A DNA stretch of 64,000 nucleotides from the NCBI RefSeq assembly GCF_031191205.1, contig NZ_CP133470.1, positions 1,926,001 through 1,990,000 of the forward strand, read 5' to 3'. The notes under the pieces are model-generated. The model was not told where the DNA came from. It searched no databases and saw nothing but the letters and a program-made list of their open reading frames with translations. A program made the position numbers and the translations under genes. Position 1 is the first letter of the stretch. Each line of letters opens with the position of its first letter. Shown one piece after another: positions 1 through 9,392 of the stretch. The stretch is from Haemophilus parainfluenzae ATCC 33392. Its GTDB lineage: Bacteria > Pseudomonadota > Gammaproteobacteria > Enterobacterales > Pasteurellaceae.

Positions 1-1018
1 TCTGTTGTTCCTCAACATTCATTCCTTCCAAAATATAACCACTGCGATAAACTTCATTTTGTCTGGAAAGATCAAATAAGTCTTGCTTCGGCTTAACGGT
101 GACGACTTTCTTCTTTATCGACTTATCATTCACCAAGATTTCCACTTTCGCCGACCAACTTTTCGCGCCGGCGTTAATTCCTTTTAACGCCACATAAGCG
201 CCATTCACATCATTATCTGCCAACACGCTGTCCACTTCGATTTGCTTCACTAAGCCTAATTCGTACGCCTGCACGGGATTGAGGCTAAAAATCGGGTTAT
301 AGGCGTTTTTATGGGTTGCCGAATAGCGCAGAGTGAATAAAGGATTGAGACTTGCAATAGCATGACGGCGAATATCCGTTTCCATATTCTGCGGTTCATC
401 AATAATCACAATAGGATTGACGTTTTGAATATAACGAATGGGCGCATCGCCACTTTCATTTTGTGTATTAATCACATTGCTTTCTTTGGCAAAGGCATCA
501 ATATTCATCACCAAAATTTCAATATGATTGCCGGTAGCAAAGGCTTTTAAGCGGGAAAGTTGATTACTCTTATATTCATATTTCGGATTTACGCTCGGGT
601 TATCAAACAGGGTGGCAAAGTGGCTACGCGTTGTTTCCAAGGTATGTAATACGCCCTCACGAATAGGCACACTCGGCACCACAATCACAAATTTCTGCCA
701 ACCATATTGACGATTCAATTCAAAAATCGTACGTAAATAAACATAGGTTTTCCCCGTTCCGGTTTCCATTTCTACGGTAAAATTTCTACCCTGTTCCTCA
801 ATTAAAGTGCGGTAAAAATTAAAAGTATTTTGTTGCTTGCCCAAGTTTTGTTGCAACTGTTCATCATTAATTTGTAACGGCAAATTCGCCACGAAACGCA
901 TATCATTCTGCGCTTTCAAACCGAATTCCGTTTGCTGATTAGGCTGTCCGATGAACAAATCTACCGCCGCTTGAATCGCATGCGTTTGGTAATCCAAGGT
1001 TTCAAATTGAAGTTCCAT
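1..1018 (-). CDS. res: Type III restriction enzyme, Res subunit (partial, N-terminal part only)
   Basis: The first 339 codons of the helicase/nuclease subunit of a type III restriction system; the C-terminal part lies beyond the left edge of the window. I translated it by hand from the ATG at 1018, which follows the ribosome site AAGGAGG. A Walker A motif ETGTGKT sits at about residues 85-91 and a DEAD-box-like IIDEPQ motif at about residue 208, as expected of the superfamily 2 ATPase in Res proteins. The nuclease domain is not in view. It starts 9 bases after the mod stop codon, so the two genes form one operon. In this family Res works only in complex with Mod and cuts DNA between two oppositely oriented sites. 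Whether the gene is intact cannot be judged here. Confidence 0.93.
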   Translation of the reverse strand, partial: MELQFETLDYQTHAIQAAVDLFIGQPNQQTEFGLKAQNDMRFVANLPLQINDEQLQQNLGKQQNTFNFYRTLIEEQGRNFTVEMETGTGKTYVYLRTIFELNRQYGWQKFVIVVPSVPIREGVLHTLETTRSHFATLFDNPSVNPKYEYKSNQLSRLKAFATGNHIEILVMNIDAFAKESNVINTQNESGDAPIRYIQNVNPIVIIDEPQNMETDIRRHAIASLNPLFTLRYSATHKNAYNPIFSLNPVQAYELGLVKQIEVDSVLADNDVNGAYVALKGINAGAKSWSAKVEILVNDKSIKKKVVTVKPKQDLFDLSRQNEVYRSGYILEGMNVEEQQ

Positions 1019-1027
1019 TTTGCCTCC

Positions 1028-2953
1028 TTAAAGCACAAAGAAGGCAATGCCTGCATCATTCATTTGCAACTCGGCATTTTTCTTTAAGGCATCATCGCCA
1101 TTAAACAGCGAATCTAACGTCACGACTTTTTTCGGCTGGGCAGAAATCACCTGATCCAATAAATCCGCACTCAGGGTTTCAAGCAACAAGGCAAACTGTT
1201 GCCCGCTTTCATCACTCACCCAAAACACCTGATTTTCCGACCGCACTTTTGCCGTCAATTTCAATCCTAAACGCAACAACATTTCATAAAGCATGGCGTC
1301 AGGCATTGCCTCTTTCCGTACAGGATCGACAAATAATTCGATTTGTTGCGCTAAATTTTCTGCCGACGGCGATTGCCATTGTTTAAAGTGACTGTTGGTC
1401 AGCTTAAATACTTTAAAACCGGTATCTATTCGCTTGTCTGGGTGATTTTCAGCAATTTGTTTACCGGCCCGACGGATGCGTTCTTTGGAAATTTCGGCGA
1501 TGTTTGTAGATAACTTATTCGATTTACAAAAATCATATGCTATTTTTTGTTCTTTATCTTTGGGATCTAATTGCTCAGGTAACTGAACAACAATAAATTT
1601 TCTATTCCCGCCATCTTTATTTAATTCCATTATTGCATGGGCTGTCGTACCTGAACCACTGAAAAAATCAAGGATAATATCATTTGAATTTTTTTCTGTT
1701 GAAAGACTTAGAATTCGTTGCAACAACCCAATCGGTTTCGGATTACTAAATACCGCTGTTCCATCAAACATTTTCTTTAATAATTGAGTACCATTAGTTG
1801 TTGTTTCTACATCATCCCAAATAGTCTTAGTGACTTTCCCTCGTTCTTCAGCTTCCCATTTGAAGCGTTTTCTTAATGGTGCACCATCTCCTGTTTTTCC
1901 AAAAATGATTCGATTATCTTTTACAAGCTCTTGGTATTTTTCATAATCGTTTTTCCAACTTGCACCTTCATTTGGGGTATAAACTTTCCCCGTTTTAGGA
2001 TTGACAATCTCATATTGTTGATTTGGTCTCCAACCACCGACTTGGAAAGGGTCGGCTTTCCATTCTCCCCTAGGATCATTATCTGGATTTGAAAATCCTT
2101 CCCCATCTTCAGGTAATCTGAATTTCTCCCGATTCTTGATGTAATAGTCAATATTTTTTGCATAAATTAAAGTATATGTGTGAGATACAGAAATTAATGC
2201 CGTATTAGTCACTGATTTTGTTGAATTCCAAATTACATCAGCAATGAAATTTTCTTCACCAAATACCTCATCACACAACAACTTTAACTGAGCCTGTTCA
2301 TTGTCATCAATGGAAATAAAAATCACACCGTCATCTTTCAGTAAATTCTTTGCCAAATGCAAACGAGGCAACATCATATTTAGCCATTTGCTGTGGAAGT
2401 GCCCGTTTTCCTTGCTGTTTTTCTTGAAAGCCAGTTTGAGTTTGCCTTCGTCATCCAATTCGCCGCTTTTTTCCTGGTAATCTTTAAGATCCTGCTTGAA
2501 ATTGTCGTTATAAACAAAATCATTACCTGTGTTATAAGGCGGATCGATATAAATCATTTTGATGCTATTGAAATAGGATTTTTGTAACACTTTCAACACA
2601 TCCAGGTTTTCCCCTTCAATAAATATATTTTCAGTGGAATCAAAATTGACACTTTCCGCAGGTTGCGGTGTGAGGGTTTTGCAAGTTTGTGCTTGTAATA
2701 CGCGATAGGCTTCCGATTTTCCCGCCCAGTTCAACATATAACGCTCGGGCTCGGTGGTGATGTGTTCAGAAAAAAGTTGTTGGAATTTTTGAAAATCAAT
2801 TTGCTCTTCGCAAAAAATTTCAGGTAGAAGTAATTTGAGTTGCGTTAATTTAATGGATAGGTTATCCAAGTGCTGTGCTGTGCTGTGCTGTGCTGTGCTG
2901 TGCTGTGCTGTGCTGTGCTGTGCTGTGCTGTGCTGTGCTGTGCTGTCAGGCAT
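1028..2953 (-). CDS. mod: Type III DNA adenine methyltransferase, phase-variable Mod subunit
   Basis: Adenine-N6 methyltransferase and specificity subunit of the type III system, 641 residues. Motif IV DPPYNTGND is at about 137-145, and the S-adenosylmethionine-binding motif I DFFSGSGTT is at about 427-436. The order IV then I marks the beta class typical of Mod proteins. The long stretch between them holds the target-recognition region, so the methylated site cannot be read off. Residues 4-28 are five copies of STAQH, encoded by 15 pentanucleotide repeats. With 15 copies the ATG at 2953 is in frame with the rest, so the gene is ON here. AAGGAG precedes the ATG, and no other ATG lies in the next 45 bases upstream. 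Copy-number slippage would switch expression and, by analogy with modA-type phasevarions, could change expression of many genes. Confidence 0.95.
   Translation of the reverse strand: MPDSTAQHSTAQHSTAQHSTAQHSTAQHLDNLSIKLTQLKLLLPEIFCEEQIDFQKFQQLFSEHITTEPERYMLNWAGKSEAYRVLQAQTCKTLTPQPAESVNFDSTENIFIEGENLDVLKVLQKSYFNSIKMIYIDPPYNTGNDFVYNDNFKQDLKDYQEKSGELDDEGKLKLAFKKNSKENGHFHSKWLNMMLPRLHLAKNLLKDDGVIFISIDDNEQAQLKLLCDEVFGEENFIADVIWNSTKSVTNTALISVSHTYTLIYAKNIDYYIKNREKFRLPEDGEGFSNPDNDPRGEWKADPFQVGGWRPNQQYEIVNPKTGKVYTPNEGASWKNDYEKYQELVKDNRIIFGKTGDGAPLRKRFKWEAEERGKVTKTIWDDVETTTNGTQLLKKMFDGTAVFSNPKPIGLLQRILSLSTEKNSNDIILDFFSGSGTTAHAIMELNKDGGNRKFIVVQLPEQLDPKDKEQKIAYDFCKSNKLSTNIAEISKERIRRAGKQIAENHPDKRIDTGFKVFKLTNSHFKQWQSPSAENLAQQIELFVDPVRKEAMPDAMLYEMLLRLGLKLTAKVRSENQVFWVSDESGQQFALLLETLSADLLDQVISAQPKKVVTLDSLFNGDDALKKNAELQMNDAGIAFFVL
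2871..2945 (-). repeat. Pentanucleotide repeat tract, 15 x CAGCA, inside mod
   Basis: Fifteen uninterrupted copies of TGCTG on the plus strand (CAGCA on the coding strand), 75 bases in all, beginning nine bases after the mod start codon. Because 5 is not a multiple of 3, gain or loss of one or two units shifts the frame and gain or loss of three restores it. Tracts of this length and purity are characteristic of slipped-strand contingency loci in Haemophilus. An open frame of cysteine-rich repeats on the plus strand is only a by-product of the tract. Confidence 0.97.
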
Positions 2954-3011
2954 TATGATTCTCCTTTTAAATATGTCAATAATAGAATATAAAACAACAA
3001 ATTTTTATTAT

Positions 3012-3464
3012 TTACCACTTCTCTAACGCTTCTGTATCGCTCTCTCTTGCTTCAATCCAACGTTCACCTTGATTAGTTTGTTCTTTTTTCCAGAACGGCG
3101 CTTTGGATTTTAAGAAGTCCATAATAAATTCATTGGCGTGGTAAGCATCACCTCGGTGAGCCGAACTGATGCCGACTAAAACAATTTCATCGCCGGTATG
3201 TAAAAGTCCTACACGATGAATCACAGACACTCGTTGGATATCCCAACGCGCTTTCGCCTGCTCCACAATTTCACGTAAGGCTTTTTCTGTCATGGCGGGA
3301 TAATGTTCTAAGTATAAGCTGGATACCTCATCGCCTAAATTAAGATCGCGCACTTTACCTACAAAAATAACCGTTGCACCAACCGAATGTTGCTCAGAAA
3401 GCCATTGGTAAACGGCATTTTGATCGAAAGGTTGTTCTTGTACTGAAATCTGAATATCCGTCAT
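3012..3464 (-). CDS. moaE: Molybdopterin synthase catalytic subunit MoaE
   Basis: Large subunit of molybdopterin synthase, 150 residues, the usual length. It converts cyclic pyranopterin monophosphate to molybdopterin using the thiocarboxylated C-terminus of MoaD. Family features include VGKVRDLN near residue 36, the central HRVG and SSAHRGDAY region, and a C-terminal segment with the KSKAPFWKKE lysines that form the active site. The start codon directly follows the moaD stop, so translation is probably coupled. It is the last gene of the moa operon. No clear terminator separates it from the mod gene 58 bases downstream. Confidence 0.97.
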   Translation of the reverse strand: MTDIQISVQEQPFDQNAVYQWLSEQHSVGATVIFVGKVRDLNLGDEVSSLYLEHYPAMTEKALREIVEQAKARWDIQRVSVIHRVGLLHTGDEIVLVGISSAHRGDAYHANEFIMDFLKSKAPFWKKEQTNQGERWIEARESDTEALEKW

Positions 3465-3710
3465 TTAGCCCCCTGTTACTGGTGGGAAAAACGCAATTTC
3501 ATCGCCATTTTTGACCGCACTTTCTAATGGCATTAAAGTTTGATTAATGGCAACTAAAAGCTTCCCTTTTTCTAACGCTAACGCCCATCTATCACCTTTT
3601 TGAGCAAGATGTTCACGCACCGCTTCCGCTGTCGTAAAATCGCCTTCAAGCTGAATAGAATCTTCACCAATTAATTCACGAGTTTGAGCAAAAAATAAAA
3701 CATTTAACAT
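3465..3710 (-). CDS. moaD: Molybdopterin synthase sulfur carrier subunit MoaD
   Basis: Small ubiquitin-fold sulfur carrier, 81 residues, ending in the diagnostic PPVTGG. The terminal Gly-Gly is adenylated and thiocarboxylated to donate sulfur to MoaE. I chose the ATG at 3710 (protein beginning MLNVLFFAQ), which matches family length. An in-frame start 13 codons upstream would add an implausible basic tail and overlap moaC. It lies one base after the moaC stop and abuts moaE. Confidence 0.95.
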   Translation of the reverse strand: MLNVLFFAQTRELIGEDSIQLEGDFTTAEAVREHLAQKGDRWALALEKGKLLVAINQTLMPLESAVKNGDEIAFFPPVTGG

Positions 3711-3711
3711 C

Positions 3712-4194
3712 TTACTTTTCCTCCGCAATAAAATGACCAGATTTTCCACCGATCTTTTCTAACAGGCGAACATGCTCAATCACCATGTCTTTTTGTACGG
3801 CTTTACACATATCGTAAATGGTTAAGGCTGCTACGCTTGCTGCCGTTAATGCTTCCATTTCTACGCCGGTTTTTCCGGTTAATTTACAAAGGGATTGAAT
3901 ACGAACTTGGTTGGTTTCAAGTAACGGTTCTAAATTCACTTCCACTTTAGAAAGTAACAATGGATGGCAAAGCGGGATAAGTTCCCAAGTGCGTTTTGCG
4001 GCTTGAATACCTGCAATACGCGCAGTAGCAAACACATCACCTTTATGATGTTTACCTTCCACAATCATGGAAAGCGTTTCTTTTGACATGGTTACAATGG
4101 CTTCAGCACGAGCTTCGCGAACAGTCTCTACCTTTGCAGAAACATCCACCATATTGGCTTCGCCTTGAGAATTGATATGCGTAAATGTAGTCAT
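3712..4194 (-). CDS. moaC: Cyclic pyranopterin monophosphate synthase MoaC
   Basis: Acts after MoaA in molybdenum cofactor synthesis, turning the 3',8-cyclo-GTP intermediate into cyclic pyranopterin monophosphate. The 160 residues from the ATG at 4194 begin [19 protein letters not shown], closely resembling E. coli MoaC (161 residues). The conserved PLCHPL and KTGVEMEAL segments are present. A longer open frame reaches 4272, but its extra 26 residues include uptake-signal DNA and lack family similarity. An uptake signal lies just upstream at 4203-4212, between moaA and moaC. Confidence 0.96.
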   Translation of the reverse strand: MTTFTHINSQGEANMVDVSAKVETVREARAEAIVTMSKETLSMIVEGKHHKGDVFATARIAGIQAAKRTWELIPLCHPLLLSKVEVNLEPLLETNQVRIQSLCKLTGKTGVEMEALTAASVAALTIYDMCKAVQKDMVIEHVRLLEKIGGKSGHFIAEEK

Positions 4195-4282
4195 AATAAA
4201 ATAAAGTGCGGTTAAAATATTGAATGTTTTACATGTGTGATAAAAGCAAAATAAGTGAATAGCAAAATTCACCTATTTTCTT

Positions 4283-5296
4283 TTAGCCACCGATAGAAGC
4301 TAAATGATTTCTTACGCCACTATCACCGATATGCAAATAATGATGTTCACGTTTGCCTTGAAGTGCGGCAAAAATACGGGCTTGCAAAATATCTTGCTGC
4401 TCATGTGATTGCAATAAATCACGTAATTCAATGCCTTCTTCACCAAATAAACAAAGATGAAGTTTGCCCTTCGCTGATACTCTGAGACGATTACAGCTTG
4501 CGCAGAAATTCTTCTCATAAGGCATGATTAAGCCAATTTCGCCTGCATAATCAGGATGCGTGAATACTTTAGCTGGACCATCAGTATGGGATTTGTGTTG
4601 TAATTGCCAACCGTTTTGCAGCAATTTATCCGCTAATACCTGTCCTGAAAGATGGAATTTATCAAAGAAACTATCCATTTCGCCCGTTTGCATGAGTTCG
4701 ATAAAGCGCATTTGAATTGGGCGATCTTTCACCCAAACAAGGAATTGCTCAAACTCTTTGTCATTCAAATTTTTCATCAAAACTGAATTGACTTTGACTT
4801 TGTTGTAACCCACTTCAAATGCACGATCGATACCACGCATCACGTCATCAAATTTATTGATGCCTGTAATTTGATGGAACATTTTCGGATCTAAGCTATC
4901 AACACTGACGTTAATAGACGTAATTCCTGCTTTCTTCCAATCAGCCACATCTTTTGCCATGCGATAGCCATTTGTCGTAACAGCTAATTGACGAATGCCA
5001 TCAATATTAGCAATGCTTTCAGCAATAGAAATAAAATCTTTGCGTAAAGTGGGTTCGCCACCCGTTAAACGGATTTTCTCTGTGCCCATTTCAGCAAATG
5101 CTTGGGCAAGATGGGTAATTTCTTTTAACGTTAAGAAACTTGGCTTGTTAGCTTCGGGTTGATAACCATCCGGCAAACAATAGGTACAACGAAAATTACA
5201 CTGATCGGTAATCGACAGTCGTAGATAGTAATATTGACGTTGGAAAGGATCGACTAAGCGAGACTCTCCTACGTTCTTGATAGGAATGGATTGCAT
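4283..5296 (-). CDS. moaA: GTP 3',8-cyclase MoaA (radical SAM)
   Basis: First enzyme of molybdenum cofactor synthesis, 337 residues. The N-terminal radical SAM cluster motif CNFRCTYC is at about 33-40. A second iron-sulfur cluster is bound by C-terminal cysteines in [11 protein letters not shown] and HLCLF. The protein ends ASIGG; the conserved terminal Gly-Gly is needed for catalysis in this family. The glycine-rich [11 protein letters not shown]-binding motif is also visible. First gene of moaA-C-D-E; moaB is absent, unlike the E. coli operon. A candidate Moco riboswitch lies in its leader. Confidence 0.97.
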   Translation of the reverse strand: MQSIPIKNVGESRLVDPFQRQYYYLRLSITDQCNFRCTYCLPDGYQPEANKPSFLTLKEITHLAQAFAEMGTEKIRLTGGEPTLRKDFISIAESIANIDGIRQLAVTTNGYRMAKDVADWKKAGITSINVSVDSLDPKMFHQITGINKFDDVMRGIDRAFEVGYNKVKVNSVLMKNLNDKEFEQFLVWVKDRPIQMRFIELMQTGEMDSFFDKFHLSGQVLADKLLQNGWQLQHKSHTDGPAKVFTHPDYAGEIGLIMPYEKNFCASCNRLRVSAKGKLHLCLFGEEGIELRDLLQSHEQQDILQARIFAALQGKREHHYLHIGDSGVRNHLASIGG

Positions 5297-5316
5297 TTTA
5301 CACCTTTCTAAATATG

Positions 5317-5416
5317 GAGAGGATAAACCGTTTCCAGCGTATCCCTGAATAACGTACCGCGTTATTGGCTTGCCACCATATTTCTTGTGAAACTTAGGCT
5401 AAACAAGCTCGGAGTT
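5317..5416 (-). promoter_or_regulatory. Candidate Moco riboswitch in the moaA leader
   Basis: The moaA leader, read on the minus strand, holds CTCCGAGC, AGCC, GTTTCAC, GTGGCAAGCC, the perfect hairpin AATAACG-loop-CGTTATT (5348-5366) and GGAAACGG, ending about 20 bases before the start codon. This order of conserved blocks around a hairpin resembles the molybdenum cofactor RNA motif found upstream of moaA in E. coli and other gammaproteobacteria. I see the hairpin directly; assigning it to the Moco family is from memory of the motif and needs a covariance-model search. Such an RNA would repress moa expression when cofactor is plentiful. Confidence 0.6.
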
Positions 5417-5582
5417 ATGCGTTAAAAATAAATTGTGTTGGTATTGTAATAAAAGCAAGCGGTTAATAGCAATAATTTGGTAAAATAACCCGACTATATT
5501 GATAAAAATAATAGAATTAACTTATATAACAGAATATATAACATTGTTTCTTATAATAATTTATAGGTAAAAAGGAAGAAAA

Positions 5583-6527
5583 ATGTCTGATTTATCTCGT
5601 CACAGTCGTCATGAACATTTAGACGAAATCAAACATATTGTTGCCATTGGTGGTGGTCATGGATTAGGGCGTGTATTATCGGCGCTTAGTTTTATGAAAG
5701 AGCGTTTAACCGGTATTGTCACCACCACAGATAACGGCGGTTCAACGGGTCGCATTCGTCAAGAACAAGGCGGTATTGCATGGGGAGATCTGCGTAATTG
5801 CTTAAATCAAATCATTATTGAACCGAGCACGGCCTCTGCATTATTTGAATACCGCTTTACTGGCGAAGGTGAGCTTTCTGGGCATAATTTAGGCAATTTA
5901 ATGCTTAAAGCTTTAGAAGATATGCATATTCGCCCTATTGAAGCCATTAACTTGATTCGTGAATTACTCAAAGTAAAATCTCACATTATTCCCATGTCAG
6001 AAGAACCAGTTCATCTTGCCGCGAGTTTAGGCTCAGGCTCCAGTATTGTAGGTGAAGTGAGCATTGATAATTTAACAGAATTACCTCAATCACTTTTCTT
6101 AGTGCCCATGGTTAAAGCCGCACAAGAAGCCATCCAAGCATTGGAGCAAGCGGAAGTCATTTTACTTGGTCCAGGAAGTTTCATGACGAGCATTATGCCG
6201 CCGCTATTGCTACCTGAATTAGCGACTGCCCTGCGTAATAGCAAAGCGAAAGTGATTTTTATTGATAACTTAGGGGTAGAAATTGGTGCCGCCTCTCAGC
6301 TTTCACTGGCTGATCGTATTCAGAAAATTCATGAAATTGTTGGTGAATCCATTATTGATGGTGTCATTACACCTTATCGCGAAAAAAGTGCGGTCGATTT
6401 GTCTGCCATTTCTTCCGTTAAAATCTTAGCTAAACGTTTAAATGCAGATGATATTAGCTATCGTCACGATCGAACATTACTTGCCAAAGCTATCGATGAA
6501 TTAATTGGTGAATTAGATTACAAATAA
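5583..6527 (+). CDS. ybhK: YvcK/YbhK family protein (CofD-like, putative morphology/carbon-metabolism factor)
   Basis: 314 residues of the YvcK/CofD-like family, which binds UDP-sugars and in Bacillus affects cell shape and growth on gluconeogenic carbon sources. The N-terminal Rossmann-like motif AIGGGHGLGR (about 21-30) and the following TTTDNGGSTGRIR are signatures of the family, as are LLGPGSFMTSI and a C-terminal NADDISYRHD. The divergent position beside moaA is the same as ybhK beside moaA in E. coli, suggesting an old neighbourhood rather than a proven functional link. The start follows a good AAGGAAG site. Its precise biochemical role in gammaproteobacteria is not established. Confidence 0.9.
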   Translation: MSDLSRHSRHEHLDEIKHIVAIGGGHGLGRVLSALSFMKERLTGIVTTTDNGGSTGRIRQEQGGIAWGDLRNCLNQIIIEPSTASALFEYRFTGEGELSGHNLGNLMLKALEDMHIRPIEAINLIRELLKVKSHIIPMSEEPVHLAASLGSGSSIVGEVSIDNLTELPQSLFLVPMVKAAQEAIQALEQAEVILLGPGSFMTSIMPPLLLPELATALRNSKAKVIFIDNLGVEIGAASQLSLADRIQKIHEIVGESIIDGVITPYREKSAVDLSAISSVKILAKRLNADDISYRHDRTLLAKAIDELIGELDYK

Positions 6528-6530
6528 AAA

Positions 6531-6556
6531 AAACCGCACGTTAAAAGTGCGGTCAT
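6531..6556. terminator. Uptake-signal hairpin terminator, bidirectional
   Basis: Inverted uptake signals AACCGCAC and AAGTGCGGT with a short loop. On the minus strand the stem is followed by eight T residues, so it should end thiI transcription strongly. On the plus strand it lies directly after ybhK with a weaker T-run. Confidence 0.85.
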
Positions 6557-6564
6557 TGTTTAGC

Positions 6565-8016
6565 TTATTTTTTCCCGAAAACTCTCACATTCGTGAAACC
6601 ATTTTCTTTTAAATAAAGCGCTTGCAGTTTACTCATCACGCCTCGCTCACAATAAAGCACATAGTTTTTACTTTGATCTAATGAACCGAATTGCGAAGAT
6701 AATTTGTAAAACGGCAACTGCATTACTTGATGCTCGTCTGATTCAAATGGATTTTCATCTGTCTCTTCTGGGCTACGAATATCTAAAATAATATCGTTTT
6801 CACCAAGCACTGAAATGGTATCCACTTCGACCACTTCTTTCTCCGTCTCTTCTGCAATTTGGCGAATATCTAAATATTGTGCATTTTCAACCGCACTTTC
6901 CAACACACCAAAATCAAAGTGATTTTCTTCTTCAAGAATTTTTTCACGTACCGCTTTAATCGTTGGATTTTTAGAAATCACCCCACAGAACTCTGGCATT
7001 GATTTGGCAATATCATCCGTGCCGATCTCTTTCGCCATTGCAATAATCTGTTCTTTATCATGAGTAATGAGTGGACGTAATACTAAGGCATCGGATGCTT
7101 CATCAATTAAACGTAAATTGGTTAAAGTTTGGCTAGATACTTGCCCGAGTGCCTCACCCGTAACAATAGCTTGAATATCAAAACGTTGTGCGACTTTACT
7201 TGCTCCGCGCACCATCATTCGTTTTAATACGACGCCCATTTGGCCATTATCCACTTTCTCTAAAATCTCGCCCACTACGCCTTCAAAAGGAATGGCAATA
7301 AAGCGGACTTTATGAGATGAGCTATAACGGCTCCAAATATGGTAAGCCATTTGTTTCACGCCAATTTCATGGGCTGCCCCACCTAAATTGAAGAAACAAT
7401 AATGCACACGTGAACCACGGCGAATGAGCATATAACTAGATACGCCTGAGTCAAAGCCACCAGAAATCAATGAAAGCACATCTTCTTGCGTTCCAATTGG
7501 ATAACCACCAAGACCAACATGACGAGCTTTTACCAGCATCATTTTGTCATCTTCAATATCAATACGCACCGTCACATCAGGATTTTTTAAGCGTACTTTG
7601 GCGCTTTCAATATGCTGATTTAAACCACCACCGATATAACGTTCAGCTTCAATGGAACTGAAATCATGTTTCCCTTTGCGTTTTACACGCACGCAAAAGG
7701 TTTTGTTTTCAAGTTGATCGGCAACATCCGCCAGCGTCAATTCAAAGATATGATGTAAATCGGTAAATGGTTTTTCTTCTACTTCTAAAAAATGGTGAAT
7801 ACCCGGAATGCGTTGTAAAAGCGCAATCAACTCTTCACGATTGGCTTCATTTTTTGAGCGCACTTCGATGTAATCCCAATGACGAACAACCGCTGTTTCT
7901 TCATCATATTTCTGTAAAATATTACGTATATTTGAGGTCAAAATTTTCGCGAAACGCTTACGCACGGTTTCGCTTTTAATCATAATTTCAGGAAAAAGTT
8001 TAACGATAAATTTCAT
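6565..8016 (-). CDS. thiI: tRNA 4-thiouridine sulfurtransferase ThiI with rhodanese domain
   Basis: Makes 4-thiouridine at position 8 of tRNA and supplies sulfur for thiamine thiazole synthesis. The 483 residues hold, in order, an N-terminal ferredoxin-like/THUMP RNA-binding region (about 1-165), a PP-loop ATPase with [11 protein letters not shown] (about 185-195), and a C-terminal rhodanese domain. The persulfide cysteine is in YCERGVMSK near residue 457. This is the long enterobacterial-type ThiI rather than the short form lacking rhodanese. It is a single-gene unit ending at the uptake-signal terminator at 6531-6556, and is divergent from xseB. Confidence 0.97.
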   Translation of the reverse strand: MKFIVKLFPEIMIKSETVRKRFAKILTSNIRNILQKYDEETAVVRHWDYIEVRSKNEANREELIALLQRIPGIHHFLEVEEKPFTDLHHIFELTLADVADQLENKTFCVRVKRKGKHDFSSIEAERYIGGGLNQHIESAKVRLKNPDVTVRIDIEDDKMMLVKARHVGLGGYPIGTQEDVLSLISGGFDSGVSSYMLIRRGSRVHYCFFNLGGAAHEIGVKQMAYHIWSRYSSSHKVRFIAIPFEGVVGEILEKVDNGQMGVVLKRMMVRGASKVAQRFDIQAIVTGEALGQVSSQTLTNLRLIDEASDALVLRPLITHDKEQIIAMAKEIGTDDIAKSMPEFCGVISKNPTIKAVREKILEEENHFDFGVLESAVENAQYLDIRQIAEETEKEVVEVDTISVLGENDIILDIRSPEETDENPFESDEHQVMQLPFYKLSSQFGSLDQSKNYVLYCERGVMSKLQALYLKENGFTNVRVFGKK

Positions 8017-8183
8017 AATAATCTGTGAATAATAAAAAATGGCCGTATTGTACGCTAAATTCCAGATCCCACAAAGTTCAAATTCTCACGAAAAACTGAC
8101 CGCACTTTGAAATAAGTTTTTAACATCCCTATAAAAATCAAGTACAATACGGAGCAATTTATTCATCTGAAAAGGATAATTTA

Positions 8184-8426
8184 ATGGCGCGTAAACCAGC
8201 AAATGCTGAACCTGATTTTGAAACAACACTTGCACAATTGGAAACGATTGTGACAAAACTTGAAAGCGGTGAATTACCATTGGAAGATGCGCTGAAAGAA
8301 TTTGAGAACGGCATTAAATTGGCTCAACTTGGTCAAGAACGCTTACAACAAGCAGAACAACGTATTCAAATTTTGTTACAAAAAAGCGAAACCGCCCCAT
8401 TAAGTGATTATCAAGGGGACGAGTAA
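8184..8426 (+). CDS. xseB: Exodeoxyribonuclease VII small subunit
   Basis: 80 residues, the standard size for the small subunit of exonuclease VII, which degrades single-stranded DNA together with XseA. The conserved core [20 protein letters not shown] and the [14 protein letters not shown] helix are clear. The AAGGATAA ribosome site precedes the ATG. It stands 3 bases before ispA and heads the xseB-ispA-dxs operon, the same arrangement as in E. coli. xseA is not in the window. Confidence 0.96.
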   Translation: MARKPANAEPDFETTLAQLETIVTKLESGELPLEDALKEFENGIKLAQLGQERLQQAEQRIQILLQKSETAPLSDYQGDE

Positions 8427-8429
8427 TCC

Positions 8430-9323
8430 ATGAGTTATCAATTCGGCACTGAACTTAAACAAGTTCAAGATCGCATTAATCAGTTTTTAGCCAATCAATT
8501 TGAAGAAATTGACTCTTATAATGCCCATTTGCGTGATGCCATGAAATATGGCTTATTGCTAGGCGGCAAACGCGTTCGTCCTTTCCTTGTCTATGCAACG
8601 GGTAAAATGCTGGGGGCAGAAATGTCCGCTTTAGATTACGCTGCCGCAGCCATTGAATCTATCCATGCTTATTCTTTAATCCATGATGATTTGCCTGCCA
8701 TGGACAACGATGAACTTCGTCGTGGTCAACCAACTTGTCATATCGCTTTTGATGAAGCTACGGCCATTTTAGCTGGCGATGCATTACAAGCTTTTGCCTT
8801 TGAAATTCTGACTGAAGCCCCTTCTCTTTCTGCTGAACAAAAATTGCAATTAGTGAAAGTCTTAGCTCAAGCATCTGGCGTACAAGGCATGTGTTTAGGG
8901 CAAAGTTTAGATTTAATTTCAGAGCACAAACAAGTTAATTTAGACGAATTAGAACTTATTCATCGCAATAAAACGGGTGCATTGCTAACAGCCGCATTAA
9001 AACTGGGTTTTATCTGTTCACCTCACTTTGAAAACAAAGAATTAGAGCAACAACTAGAACGTTATTCACAAACTATTGGTTTAGCTTTCCAAGTACAAGA
9101 TGACATTTTAGATATTGAAGGTGACAGTGCGGAAATCGGTAAACCGGTGGGATCTGATTTAGGCTTAGATAAAAGCACTTATCCAAAATTGTTAGGATTA
9201 GAGGGCGCGAAACAAAAAGCACAAGAACTCTATCAAACCGCCTTACATGAATTAGACAATTTACCTTTTGATACCACTGCATTGCGTGCATTAGCTGAAT
9301 TTATTGTCAATCGTAAAAGCTAA
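8430..9323 (+). CDS. ispA: Farnesyl diphosphate synthase
   Basis: Condenses dimethylallyl or geranyl diphosphate with isopentenyl diphosphate to give farnesyl diphosphate, the precursor of undecaprenyl carrier lipid and quinone side chains. The 297 residues carry both aspartate-rich metal-binding motifs: DDLPAMDND at about 88-96, and QDDILD in the second half (about 225-230). GGKRVRP lies near residue 47. It sits between xseB and dxs, so a prenyltransferase and the first committed enzyme of the MEP pathway are made from one transcript. Confidence 0.97.
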   Translation: MSYQFGTELKQVQDRINQFLANQFEEIDSYNAHLRDAMKYGLLLGGKRVRPFLVYATGKMLGAEMSALDYAAAAIESIHAYSLIHDDLPAMDNDELRRGQPTCHIAFDEATAILAGDALQAFAFEILTEAPSLSAEQKLQLVKVLAQASGVQGMCLGQSLDLISEHKQVNLDELELIHRNKTGALLTAALKLGFICSPHFENKELEQQLERYSQTIGLAFQVQDDILDIEGDSAEIGKPVGSDLGLDKSTYPKLLGLEGAKQKAQELYQTALHELDNLPFDTTALRALAEFIVNRKS

Positions 9324-9392
9324 TGGTGACAGCACTGGCTTTAATTTCTCAAAGTGCGGTCACTTTTTTCACATTTTAGGACTAACGAATAT

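Noticed and set aside
2956-2985. TTGACA with ATAATG 17 bases away at the mod start, resembling a promoter
   Set aside because: The -10-like box overlaps the start codon, so the transcript could not encode Mod from that ATG; likely chance.
2835-3026. Plus-strand open frame with repeated AVLCC across the mod repeat tract
   Set aside because: It is the complement of the pentanucleotide tract; no ribosome site, no homology, and antisense to mod.
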